Positions 8,263 to 16,781 of a DNA stretch of 64,000 nucleotides are shown piece by piece; position 1 is the first letter of the stretch; each line of letters begins with the position of its first letter. Below the pieces are notes generated by a model. It was not told the origin of the DNA and ran no database searches. It saw only the letters and a list, made by a program, of their open reading frames with translations. A program made the translations under genes and the position numbers. Location: the NCBI GenBank assembly GCA_944377745.1, contig CALWFV010000001.1, forward strand, positions 1 through 64,000, written 5' to 3'. The stretch is from an uncultured Mediterraneibacter sp. (GTDB lineage: Bacteria; Bacillota; Clostridia; Lachnospirales; Lachnospiraceae).

Positions 8263-8895
8263 TTAAGCCAGTTTCAAAAGTTCTGAGAATGTCTTGATCT
8301 TTACATCCGCCTTGTCATAACCTGACGCGTCCCCGATGCCGACCGCGGTCATCCCCGCTGCCTTTGCCGCGTCGATCCCGGCATAGGCGTCCTCCACTAC
8401 GATACAGTTCTCCGGGCTTTCCCCTAAGAACTCCCCTGCCTTGGAGAACACCTCCGGATCCGGCTTGGAATGGGTGATGTTGTTTCCGTCAGAGATGGCG
8501 TCAAAAGCGTCCAGCAGTTCCACCTTTTCCAGGATAAACTTCGCGTTCTTGCTGGATGAACCGATTGCCAGCTTACACCCTCTCTCATGGAGTTCTTTCA
8601 GTGTATTTCTCACCTCGTCGGTCACATCCGCAGGAGTCATTGTGGAGAGAAGTTCCCTGTACATATTGTTCTTCTCCTCCATCAGTTCCGCCTTCTTCTC
8701 CGCCGAGAGAGGCTCTCCCTCGTAGCGCTCAAGGATGATCTCCAGGCTCTCCGCGCGGCTTACTCCCCGGAGGCGGTTGTTGATCTTCTCATCAAAATAG
8801 ATCCTCATCCCGTCCGCCATCTTCTTCCACGCCTGATAGTGGAATTTGTCTGTAAATACGATCACGCCGTCAAGGTCAAAAATAAATGCTTTCAT
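8263..8895 (-). CDS. pgmB: HAD hydrolase, beta-phosphoglucomutase-like
   Basis: This 210-residue protein matches the beta-phosphoglucomutase branch of the HAD superfamily, which converts beta-glucose 1-phosphate to glucose 6-phosphate. Motif I is FDLDGVI with Asp7 and Asp9; motif II lies in IGSSSKN, the Lys of motif III in SKPDPEVF, and motif IV in VVEDAYAGI. A helical cap occupies about residues 15-90. The start at 8895 (MKAFIF) has AGGAG seven bases upstream; an ATG at 8901 overlaps the previous stop as ATGA but has no spacing for that site. No sugar phosphorylase gene is nearby, so the source of glucose 1-phosphate is unclear and a sugar-phosphate phosphatase role is possible. Confidence 0.8.
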   Translation of the reverse strand: MKAFIFDLDGVIVFTDKFHYQAWKKMADGMRIYFDEKINNRLRGVSRAESLEIILERYEGEPLSAEKKAELMEEKNNMYRELLSTMTPADVTDEVRNTLKELHERGCKLAIGSSSKNAKFILEKVELLDAFDAISDGNNITHSKPDPEVFSKAGEFLGESPENCIVVEDAYAGIDAAKAAGMTAVGIGDASGYDKADVKIKTFSELLKLA

Positions 8896-8897
8896 GT

Positions 8898-9755
8898 TCA
8901 TTCTCCTTTTCCGTAAACTTTCATGACTTCTGCTTTTTTGATAAAGATGCTTGCTTTTTTATATCTCACCCGGCAAAGTTCGGGCGCCTTCGGGTCCATC
9001 TCCACAAAGGGATGGTTCAGCTCGTCCTCGATCACGGCAGTCCCGCCAAACACCGCGTCCACCAGTCCGATATAGTCGTCGATGTAACTTTTCGCGATGG
9101 GGAATCCGTTGTGGTTTGGAAGAAGCCAGTCGTACTCTGTCCCCAGCTCCTTCATCCTCTGTGAATTACTCTTTAAGTTTTCCAGACGTTCCCTTACGTC
9201 GTAGGGCGCCTCCGGGTTGTTGGAATTGTCAAACAACATGACCTGTGCCGACTCCAGATCGTCCCCGCAGAAGAACATCCTCTCCTTTCTGTCCAGGAAG
9301 AACAGGCTGCTGTTGCAGTGGGCAGGTTTCGCTTCGATCACTTCGATCTCCCGGTCCCCCAGATCGATCCGGTCCCCGTCTTTCAGCCAGATCTTCTTAT
9401 AATCCGGGTGAGGCAGCTTTGCAAGATCAAACGGCACTGCCCCCGGCGCTTCCACGGAGGGAGCGTCGATCAGCTCGCCTTCACTCATATAAGCCTCCTC
9501 AAATTCCCTGTTCCCCGCAACATGGTCCGGATGGTAATGGGTGTTTGCCACGATAATGGGCTTATCTGTCAGCTTCTCGACAAAAGCCCGCAGATTGCCT
9601 GCACCGTAGCCTGTATCCAGGAGAAGGGCCTTTTCTTTTCCTTCCAGCAGATACATATTTTCACTGCCGTTCATAAAATTAATGAACCAGGTGCCCTCCT
9701 TTGCCTCCCATGCCGTATAATTTCCAAAGATCATCTCTAATGATGGCTGTTCCAT
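8898..9755 (-). CDS. Metallo-beta-lactamase-fold hydrolase, second copy
   Basis: This 285-residue MBL-fold protein has the motif NTHYHPDHVAG (His-x-His-x-Asp-His), a third His in AKPAHCNSS, the Asp in FFCGDDLE and the terminal His in LPNHNG. The middle is longer and more charged than in its neighbour at 7301-8164. The start at 9755 has AAAGGA nine bases upstream. Its stop touches the HAD gene, so the two are translationally close. Function is only known at fold level; as in the other copy, lactonase or thioesterase activity on a sugar-derived compound is a guess from context. Confidence 0.85.
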   Translation of the reverse strand: MEQPSLEMIFGNYTAWEAKEGTWFINFMNGSENMYLLEGKEKALLLDTGYGAGNLRAFVEKLTDKPIIVANTHYHPDHVAGNREFEEAYMSEGELIDAPSVEAPGAVPFDLAKLPHPDYKKIWLKDGDRIDLGDREIEVIEAKPAHCNSSLFFLDRKERMFFCGDDLESAQVMLFDNSNNPEAPYDVRERLENLKSNSQRMKELGTEYDWLLPNHNGFPIAKSYIDDYIGLVDAVFGGTAVIEDELNHPFVEMDPKAPELCRVRYKKASIFIKKAEVMKVYGKGE

Positions 9756-9859
9756 ATTCGATCGTTCCTTTCTTTTTCTTTCTGATCCGCTCCGGGACGG
9801 ATCCCCGGCTGCGGTTTACACCTGACTTTCCCGCATATGCCCTTATCGTACCGAACGAA

Positions 9860-12643
9860 TCACAGGACAGCCAGCTCTTTCAGTTCCTCCACCGCTTTCT
9901 TAAGCTGCTCCGGATCAAAGGGGAGGAATCCCAGGTGCGATACCACTTCCAGCGTCTCAAATCCGAATTCCGGATCCCCTGCCTTTGCCATTCCTGCAAG
10001 GGGCGGCGCATATTTCGCAAGGATCCCGAGCGCCCTCTCATCCTGTCCGAGCCGGCAGAGAGTAGTGTTCCAGCTGTAGGGATGGATATAATCCCTCGTA
10101 GGCGTATATTCAAAGTCATAGGATTCTGCTTTCAGCGTCTGAACGCCTCCCTCATAGTCCGGAAGTTCCACTTCCGCCATACATCCGAACGGGATCTCCA
10201 CATGCACCTTCAGCTTTCCATCCTTACAGATCTCAAAATTGCAGACATATTTTCCGCTGACGGAATCGTAGCTGCACTCGATCTTCGGAAGACGGATATC
10301 CGGATGGGGTGCGATCACCGCACTTTTAAATCCCGGTTCCGCCGGACGGATGCCCGCCGCATAACCGTACACGAACTCCATGACAGAACCGTAGGAATAG
10401 TGGTTCAGCGAATTCATGCCTGTTGGGCTGATAGTCCCGTCCGGAAGGACAGAGTTCCATCTCTCCCAGATGGTGGTAGCTCCCAGGTTGACACTGTACA
10501 GCCAGCTCGGGAATCCTTCTCTCAGCAGAAGGTCGTAAGCCAGTTCATAAAGCCCGGCTTCCGCCAGGACAGTACACAAAAGCGGAGCCCCGACAAAGCC
10601 GCATTTGATCTGATTTCCGTCCTTTTTCAGCCGCTCCCGGAATTCGCTGATGGTGCGCTCCCGGTCGATATAGATCCCGAACTTCAGTGCGATGACATAG
10701 GAAGCCTGAGTATTCATGGCCAGTCTTCCGTTTGGCGTGAAGTATTCCCTGAGGATCGCGTCACGGATCCTTTCTTCCAGGTCAGCATAGCGGGCAGCAT
10801 CCTCTGTTTTTCCCAGTTTCTCCGCCGCCTCTTTTACGATCTTCACGGACTGGCAGTAATACATGGACGCGATATAGGTATCGTCCGTACTTCCCTTAAA
10901 GCTCTCCTGAGTCGGTCCGTCCAGAGCAAGCCAGTCTCCGAAATGGAATCCGAAATCGAACAGATAGTGTCTCTCTCCCCTCTCTGCGTCTTTCCGGTCA
11001 ATGTAGTCCACCCAGTCCTTCATCATGGGATAGCAGTATTCCAGTTCTTCCAGACTTCCGTAATATCTGTAGAGCGTATAGGGAAGGAAGGTGCCGATAT
11101 CACCCCAGACACTTCCCGCATCGTCCTTGTGTCCGATGTTGGGCACATAGTTGGGGATGGCGCCGTCCAGGAACTTCTGCTCATCTCTTAAGTCCTTGAC
11201 AAACTTGTGGAAGAACGCCCGCGTATCCATGTGATAGCTTGCCGTAGGCGAAAACACCTGAGCATCCCCGGTCCATCCCAGGCGTTCATTTCTCTGGGGG
11301 CAGTCCGTCGGCATATCCAGGAAATTTGATTTCATTCCCCATACCGTATTCTCATAGAGATGGTTGATTTTCTCGTTGCTTGTATGGATATATCCGGTGC
11401 GCTGAAGATCCGAGTAGAGGACCTTTCCCGTAAAGTCTTCCTTCCTCAGTTCTCCCTCCCATCCGGTCACCTTCACATAGCGGAACCCGTAGAAGGTAAA
11501 GTGTGGATGCACGGTTTCCGGGGTACCGTCAGAAACATAGACAAACTGAGATTCTGCCTCACGGTAGTTCCCGTTGTAGAAATTTCCGTCCTGAAGGATT
11601 TCGCCGAAGTTCAGCGTCACTTTCGCACCTCTCGGAAGCTGTGACCGGAACTCCATGAACCCGGCGAAGTTCTGTCCCATATCAAGCACAGTCTCCCCGG
11701 CCGGAGTATGGATGATCTCTTTTACATCCACTTCCTCCTTCACGATGACCGGAAGGCTCAGGCGGTCCATGAGATGGGATTTCGCCAGGTTCTTTGTCCC
11801 CGGACCTTTCTCCGGATCTGCCAGCACTTCCACATCTTTCCAGGGATTCTCTTTCCCGTCCCAGAGGAGACGGTTTAAGATTTCCCCGAAATAGATTCCT
11901 GACTCTTCAATATCAGAGCCCCGATACTGCCATGTTCCGTCGGTACAGATGCACTCTTCTGTACCGTCCTCATACTCCAGATGAAGCTCTCCGATAGCCG
12001 CCATGCGGTCTCCATAATTCTCCGACTGCCCTTCTAGTCCGAAGGTTCCCATGTACCAGCCTTTGCCAAGAAGGAATTCCAGACTGTTTTCTCCTTCTTT
12101 CACATCAACAGGAAATGTAAACGTCTGGATATTCGTCTCATAATTATTGATATAGGGCGCCAGATACTCTTCTCCCAGTTTCTTTCCGTTTAGATACGCT
12201 TCGAACACGCCCACTCCGGTGGCATAAAGCCTTGCGCGCTTCACCGAACGCTCCGCCACGAAGGATTTTCTCAGGACAGGGTGGAACCGATCCTCCTTTG
12301 CCGGAGAGATCCACTGTGCTTTCCACTCCTCATCCATTTTCCCGGTCTCAAAGTATCCGGTCCCGACAGCGGAATCTCCCCTGTCGCCTGTGATATGGAC
12401 GCGGTACCAATAGCCGGTCCTCGGCTTTAATTCTATATCAATGACCGTACCCGTCTGATCCAGATCCGTTCCTCCCTTTTCCCAGAGGATCTCAGAAAAA
12501 TCTTCTGAATTGCTTACCTGGATCTTTGCATCCGTCTGCTCCTGGCTCTCTGTCTCCTCCACTTTCCAGGAACAGATCACTTTGTCCAGGGTATATCCCA
12601 CCGGATCTGTAATCCCATTGATCTTTAACTGTGTTATCTTCAT
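9860..12643 (-). CDS. Alpha-L-rhamnosidase, GH78
   Basis: This 927-residue glycoside hydrolase would release terminal alpha-L-rhamnose from plant glycosides or pectic oligosaccharides. It has the GH78 layout: N-terminal beta-sandwich domains (to about residue 330), an (alpha/alpha)6 catalytic domain with the signature DCPQRNERLGWTGDAQ at about 445-460 and GATTIWERWNS at about 720, and a C-terminal beta-sandwich. No signal peptide is present, so it acts in the cytoplasm. It lies 27 bp downstream of the GH3 gene and ahead of the MBL/pgmB/esterase genes, so they probably share the GH3 promoter. A second GH78 is at 29394-31904. Confidence 0.93.
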   Translation of the reverse strand: MKITQLKINGITDPVGYTLDKVICSWKVEETESQEQTDAKIQVSNSEDFSEILWEKGGTDLDQTGTVIDIELKPRTGYWYRVHITGDRGDSAVGTGYFETGKMDEEWKAQWISPAKEDRFHPVLRKSFVAERSVKRARLYATGVGVFEAYLNGKKLGEEYLAPYINNYETNIQTFTFPVDVKEGENSLEFLLGKGWYMGTFGLEGQSENYGDRMAAIGELHLEYEDGTEECICTDGTWQYRGSDIEESGIYFGEILNRLLWDGKENPWKDVEVLADPEKGPGTKNLAKSHLMDRLSLPVIVKEEVDVKEIIHTPAGETVLDMGQNFAGFMEFRSQLPRGAKVTLNFGEILQDGNFYNGNYREAESQFVYVSDGTPETVHPHFTFYGFRYVKVTGWEGELRKEDFTGKVLYSDLQRTGYIHTSNEKINHLYENTVWGMKSNFLDMPTDCPQRNERLGWTGDAQVFSPTASYHMDTRAFFHKFVKDLRDEQKFLDGAIPNYVPNIGHKDDAGSVWGDIGTFLPYTLYRYYGSLEELEYCYPMMKDWVDYIDRKDAERGERHYLFDFGFHFGDWLALDGPTQESFKGSTDDTYIASMYYCQSVKIVKEAAEKLGKTEDAARYADLEERIRDAILREYFTPNGRLAMNTQASYVIALKFGIYIDRERTISEFRERLKKDGNQIKCGFVGAPLLCTVLAEAGLYELAYDLLLREGFPSWLYSVNLGATTIWERWNSVLPDGTISPTGMNSLNHYSYGSVMEFVYGYAAGIRPAEPGFKSAVIAPHPDIRLPKIECSYDSVSGKYVCNFEICKDGKLKVHVEIPFGCMAEVELPDYEGGVQTLKAESYDFEYTPTRDYIHPYSWNTTLCRLGQDERALGILAKYAPPLAGMAKAGDPEFGFETLEVVSHLGFLPFDPEQLKKAVEELKELAVL

Positions 12644-12670
12644 TTGCTTTTTCCTTTCTTATTCTGTTTT

Positions 12671-14359
12671 CTACAGCGCCAGGTCAATCTTTCCGCAGAA
12701 AGGATCGATGGGTGATGTCCCCTTGAACTCGCTTCTTCCAAGCAGTTTGTCAATCACTGCTTCGATCACATACTCTGAATTGCAGTATCCGTTTACAAAA
12801 GTCTTGATCATCGGTGCGTCCAGCAGATGATAGGGATTTCCAACACTGACGAACAGCGCCGGCACCTCATGTACCATCCATGGCATGTTGTTCCCGAGTC
12901 CGAACATGGTGTGCCAGTTCAGACGGGATACGGTCTTGTTGGACGCGGTCTCGATGTTCGCCACATAGAATACCAGATCGTATTTACTCCTGAAGTTTGT
13001 CACAGAATCTTCCATGACCTCGAAGCCTTCATTCTGATATACCGTCACTTCGAATCCTTCTTTTTCCAGACGGTCTTTAAAGGATGCAAGCACTCTCTCG
13101 TTTGACGGGAAATCGCCCATGAGTTCCAGGAGGACTCTTCTGTGTTTCTCCGGGCTGATGGGAAGAAGGTTCTGCGTATCCTTCACCAGAGTCACGCCCT
13201 GGTCTGCGCACTCCTTTGCCCAGGTGTCATGCTTCTCACAGTTCAGGATCTCAAGGGCGGAAGCATCCGGCACCAGTGTTCCCTCTTTCTGTTTCTCCGG
13301 GAGATGGAGCGCCGCCTTGGTGGCAAGGATCCGTTTTACCGCCTCCTCAAGACGTTCCTCAGAGAGGATTCCTTTCTCGTACCCTTCTGTCATGAAGCGG
13401 AAGTCCTCCTCCATATTCCGGTTAAAGAGGAACATATCGCATCCGTTCTCAATGCTCAGAGGCACTGCCGTCGCCCTGTCCATAGCGCTGCAGAAGCCTA
13501 CCATAGGAGTCGCGTCCGTGGTGATCAGCCCGTTGAATCCCAGCTTCTCACGGAGCAGATGGGTCAGAAGGTTTTTGGAAAGGGTCGCCGGGATGATCCG
13601 CTCGCATTTCTTTCCATCGTACTTCTCCTCATACGCAGGCATGGCGATGTGAGCTGCCATGACTGTCAACGTGCCTGCAGCGATCATCTCCTCATAGATC
13701 TTTCCGTATGTAGCGTCCCACTCCTCGCAGGATAAAGAGTTCACACTGGTCAGCAGGTGCTGATCCCTCTCGTCCACTCCATCTCCCGGGAAATGTTTCA
13801 CCGAGGTTGCCACGTCTTCCTCTTTTGCCGCCCGGATATATGCTTTTCCCATATCGATCACGGTCTGAAGGTCATTTCCGAATGTCCGGACATTTGTAAT
13901 CGGGTTGTGATAATTCTGATCCAGATCGACAACCGGAGCAAAAGACCAGTTCACACCGACCGCTGCGCCCTCACTGCAGCTGACTTTTCCAAGCTGGTAT
14001 GCCTTCTCCGTATCACCTGTGGCCGCTACCAGCATCTCACGTCCGAAATAAGTCCCCTCAATAGCGGAGCCGTTTCCGCCGTACTCCAGATTGGATGCGG
14101 TCAGGAGCGGGATCTTTGAATTATCCTGAAGGATCTTATGTGCCTGACGGAGCTCCTCACCAGGTCCCTCTCTGTAAAGCATGCCACCGATATGGCTGTT
14201 GTTCACCAGGTCTTTGAGTTCCTGCTCATCCTTCGTGAAAACGATGGGACAGAACAGCTGCCCGATCTTCTCCTCCTTTGTCATGGAAGCATAGGTGTCC
14301 TCCACCCACTTCACCTGCTCATCATTTAAGTAAAACGGATTTTCTTTATACTTGATCAT
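12671..14359 (-). CDS. Glycoside hydrolase family 3 (NagZ-like N-terminal domain)
   Basis: This 562-residue cytoplasmic GH3 enzyme has the motif KHFPGDGVDERDQH near residue 187, which keeps the Asp-x-His dyad seen in NagZ-type N-acetylglucosaminidases. The nucleophile Asp is in LITTDATP at about 278. Residues from about 370 form a shortened C-terminal domain. The substrate could be a beta-N-acetylhexosaminide or another beta-glycoside; the dyad favours the former, while the neighbours favour plant glycans. It is the first gene after the shared operator-promoter at 14431-14490 and probably heads the unit running to 6334. There is a clear AGGAGG-type site before the ATG. Confidence 0.85.
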   Translation of the reverse strand: MIKYKENPFYLNDEQVKWVEDTYASMTKEEKIGQLFCPIVFTKDEQELKDLVNNSHIGGMLYREGPGEELRQAHKILQDNSKIPLLTASNLEYGGNGSAIEGTYFGREMLVAATGDTEKAYQLGKVSCSEGAAVGVNWSFAPVVDLDQNYHNPITNVRTFGNDLQTVIDMGKAYIRAAKEEDVATSVKHFPGDGVDERDQHLLTSVNSLSCEEWDATYGKIYEEMIAAGTLTVMAAHIAMPAYEEKYDGKKCERIIPATLSKNLLTHLLREKLGFNGLITTDATPMVGFCSAMDRATAVPLSIENGCDMFLFNRNMEEDFRFMTEGYEKGILSEERLEEAVKRILATKAALHLPEKQKEGTLVPDASALEILNCEKHDTWAKECADQGVTLVKDTQNLLPISPEKHRRVLLELMGDFPSNERVLASFKDRLEKEGFEVTVYQNEGFEVMEDSVTNFRSKYDLVFYVANIETASNKTVSRLNWHTMFGLGNNMPWMVHEVPALFVSVGNPYHLLDAPMIKTFVNGYCNSEYVIEAVIDKLLGRSEFKGTSPIDPFCGKIDLAL

Positions 14360-14430
14360 ATTCTTTCCTCCTGGTCTTCATCCGCGTTCACTGCTCCGCA
14401 GGCAGGACACGGACTTTATCTTACTGTCTA

Positions 14431-14490
14431 TTGTATCGGAAAGGCGTCAGATACTCCATGTACATTTTTTTTTACAATCCGACCTATTTT
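14431..14490 (-). promoter_or_regulatory. Operator and promoter of the GH3 operon (shared layout, copy 1)
   Basis: Reading the minus strand from 14490: AAAATAGGTCGGATT, 14 bp, ACATGG, 20 bp, then TACAAT as the -10. The same elements with identical spacings occur upstream of the transporter gene (19740-19841) and the second GH78 gene (31905-31994). No proper -35 hexamer sits 17 bp from the -10; ACATGG covers that region, as expected of an activator-dependent (AraC class II) promoter. The -10 lies about 70 bp from the start codon. Confidence 0.65.
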
Positions 14491-14549
14491 TATATTCAGA
14501 CCTCCGGCTTTTCTTTCTCCCTGAGAGGTATTCTCTCCTTTTCGTCTTG

Positions 14550-15399
14550 TTACGACCTCCAGTACTCCACAGCCTCGTCCAGCCAGCCTTCCGCCTCGCT
14601 GTCCTCGCCTAGTCCCAGACCGTGCAGTCCATGCTGTACGTTTTCAGCTTTGACGGAACGCCAAGCTTCTGGAGCCTCCGGTAGATCTCGTGTCCGTTTG
14701 CCTCGAAAGGCACCTGCTCGTCCTCCACAGTCTGCCAGATAAATGTTTTCGGGTAATCCCGGTCCAGGTGTTCAACGGGTGTAAATTGATCTTTCATTTC
14801 TTCCCGCTTTCCATCTTCAAACATGATATTCAGACAGTTCTCCATCTGTTCATCCTCCTGTGCAAACGCCACCAGTGGATAGCACAGCCCCAGCATCTGC
14901 GGCTTTGGAAGCCCGTATACTTTATAGCCTTCATTGTCTGTCCCCAGTTCAGACACAAGGTGTCCGCCCGCAGAAAATCCAAACGCCGCATACCTTTCCT
15001 CAACCTGAAACTTTTCTTTCTGATCCAGGATGAATTTCAAAGCCCGGCGCAGACCAGAGCAAAGGGCCCCTTCTTCCCAGCCGGGAACCACAAAAGCCCG
15101 GCGCGTTCCTTTGTCGGATCCGTCTTTCTCTCCTCAGTGGAATAGATTTCCTGTTTCATCGGTATTCCCGCGTCCAGATGCGACGCGATGGCTTGAAAAC
15201 CTTTTGCCATTGATCTGGGATTCCATGCAGGTGACACAGCGGATGCCAGCATCTTCAGGGTGATCTTTTTCATTTCCTCCGGAGCGGGACCAACCGTATC
15301 CTCCCGCCCCTCTACCGGCTGCTGCATGATAAACTTCTCCAGATCCGCCATTCCCGGATAAGATAAAATTTCTTCAAATGTAGATTCTTCTGTAAACAT
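14550..15399 (-). pseudogene. Alpha/beta hydrolase (esterase), two lesions
   Basis: The gene begins with AGGAGG and MFTEEST at 15399 and reads to FALVCAGL, where a stop at 15037 ends the frame. Reading resumes in another frame at GLRRALKFI and continues through the nucleophile elbow GFSAGGHL. About 55-65 residues expected between these parts, including the oxyanion loop, are missing, so the junction near 15045 looks like an internal deletion. A second lesion near 14636 shifts the frame to an early stop at 14609; moving one frame restores HGLHGLGLG, with the catalytic His, and a normal end at 14550. The protein cannot be active. It was probably another carbohydrate esterase of this operon. Confidence 0.85.
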
Positions 15400-15520
15400 T
15401 TTCTTCCTCCTACTACTTGTTCTTTCCCTGTCTGACTGGCCTTTGGCCGGACAGGAGCAATTCTTCAGGTACATTTATTTTTTATTATAGGCACTCTCCG
15501 CAAGCCCCACAACCGCAATC

Positions 15521-15549
15521 TTGAATTACGTTCTCTGTTTTGCTATACT
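15521..15549 (+). promoter_or_regulatory. Promoter of the AraC gene at 15621
   Basis: A -35 TTGAAT (15521-15526), a 17-bp spacer and a -10 TATACT (15544-15549) lie about 70 bp upstream of the start codon. Confidence 0.7.
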
Positions 15550-15620
15550 TGTTACAGTTTCCATACACATGACAGCAGCATGAACCTGCTGCAGAGTACT
15601 ACAGAAATCCGAGGTAAAAT

Positions 15621-16781
15621 ATGGCATATTACATAACATACGGAGAATTTCAGAGACATATGAAAGAGTACTATCTCAGGACCGGAAACCGGATGCAGTT
15701 TCCGGAAATGACGGATTATCTCTACCGGAAAGGGCTCCTCCTGGACTCGCCGCCCCACAAGCTTCCTGCCGCAGAAATGTTCGGGACGTTAGATAATGAA
15801 GAATTCAATAAAGTGATCGATGATATTGTCCTGACGGTAGATCCGGGGCTCAAGGCATCTTTCAGGGTTGGTGAAAATGCCATTATCCCCCATTCAAAAG
15901 ACGTCTTTGTGATCCGGCACCCCCGTTACACACGTCCTTCTCCCCATACCCACAACTATTTTGAGATCAATTATGTGGCGGAAGGGACCTGCACTCTTGT
16001 ATTTGAAAAAACAACCCGTCAGCTTGGAAAAGGTGAGATCTGCATCATCGCGCCCTCCTCAGAGCACGACCTGGTCATAGATGACGATTCCACAGTATTC
16101 TGCATCATGCTGAGGAAAAGCACTTTTGATATGACGTTTTTCTCTCTTCTGTCGAGAAAGGATCTCCTGTCCTATTTCTTCCGCACAACACTGCAGGACG
16201 ACGCCCACGCAAACTTCCTGCTGTTCTTTGCGGAGAATACGCAGTGGATCAATGAGATCGTCCACAATGCAATGGGGGAAAGCTACAAAAATGATCCATA
16301 CAGCAACTCCTGCTGTATCTCCTGGATCAACCTTTTCTTCTCCAATCTGCTGCGCAATTACAGCAAGACGCTCCAGTTCTACGATTACCAGATGGGGTCG
16401 GACTTCTCTCTTGTGCTCCAGTACATACAGCACAATTACCAGAACCTGACCCTTTCTTCCCTGGCAGAACTGTTCCACTACAGCGAACCGCACCTGTGTA
16501 CGCTGATCAAACAGAACACCGGGCATAATTTCACCGGTCTGGTGAAAAGGCTGCGCATGGCAGAGGCCGTTGACTACCTGTCCAACACGAACCTGAAGAT
16601 CAGCGAGATTGCAGAACGGGTCGGCTACAACTCCGCCGATCATTTCTCCCGGATATTCCGGAAGACATATAACATGTCCCCCCTGGAATACCGGAAAGAG
16701 CACAGTGATACGGAAGAGGCCTTCATTCCCTTTGCAACAAATGAGGAACTCGGGCCAGCTCCTGATTCTAAGCCGAACTAA
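15621..16781 (+). CDS. AraC-family transcriptional regulator
   Basis: This 386-residue regulator has an N-terminal cupin-like ligand-binding part (PHTHNYFEINYVAEG at about residues 110-124, with the barrel continuing to about 150) and a C-terminal pair of helix-turn-helix motifs (about 270-366, ending GYNSADHFSRIFRKTYNMSP). It should sense a sugar released by the locus and activate its genes. It is the only plus-strand gene among the minus-strand glycosidases and ends by a 4-base overlap with the convergent GH43 gene. It is a candidate, by position only, for the protein that binds the shared GTCGGATT/ACRTGG operators. Confidence 0.9.
   Translation: MAYYITYGEFQRHMKEYYLRTGNRMQFPEMTDYLYRKGLLLDSPPHKLPAAEMFGTLDNEEFNKVIDDIVLTVDPGLKASFRVGENAIIPHSKDVFVIRHPRYTRPSPHTHNYFEINYVAEGTCTLVFEKTTRQLGKGEICIIAPSSEHDLVIDDDSTVFCIMLRKSTFDMTFFSLLSRKDLLSYFFRTTLQDDAHANFLLFFAENTQWINEIVHNAMGESYKNDPYSNSCCISWINLFFSNLLRNYSKTLQFYDYQMGSDFSLVLQYIQHNYQNLTLSSLAELFHYSEPHLCTLIKQNTGHNFTGLVKRLRMAEAVDYLSNTNLKISEIAERVGYNSADHFSRIFRKTYNMSPLEYRKEHSDTEEAFIPFATNEELGPAPDSKPN

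Noticed and set aside
9701-11191. Long plus-strand open frame (496 codons) opposite the first GH78 gene
   Set aside because: Antisense shadow of a well-supported rhamnosidase; no ribosome binding site and no recognisable domain.
15039-15104. Attachment-site pair from an excised element
   Set aside because: The copies are only 54 bp apart and lie inside a decayed coding sequence; no integrase is nearby.
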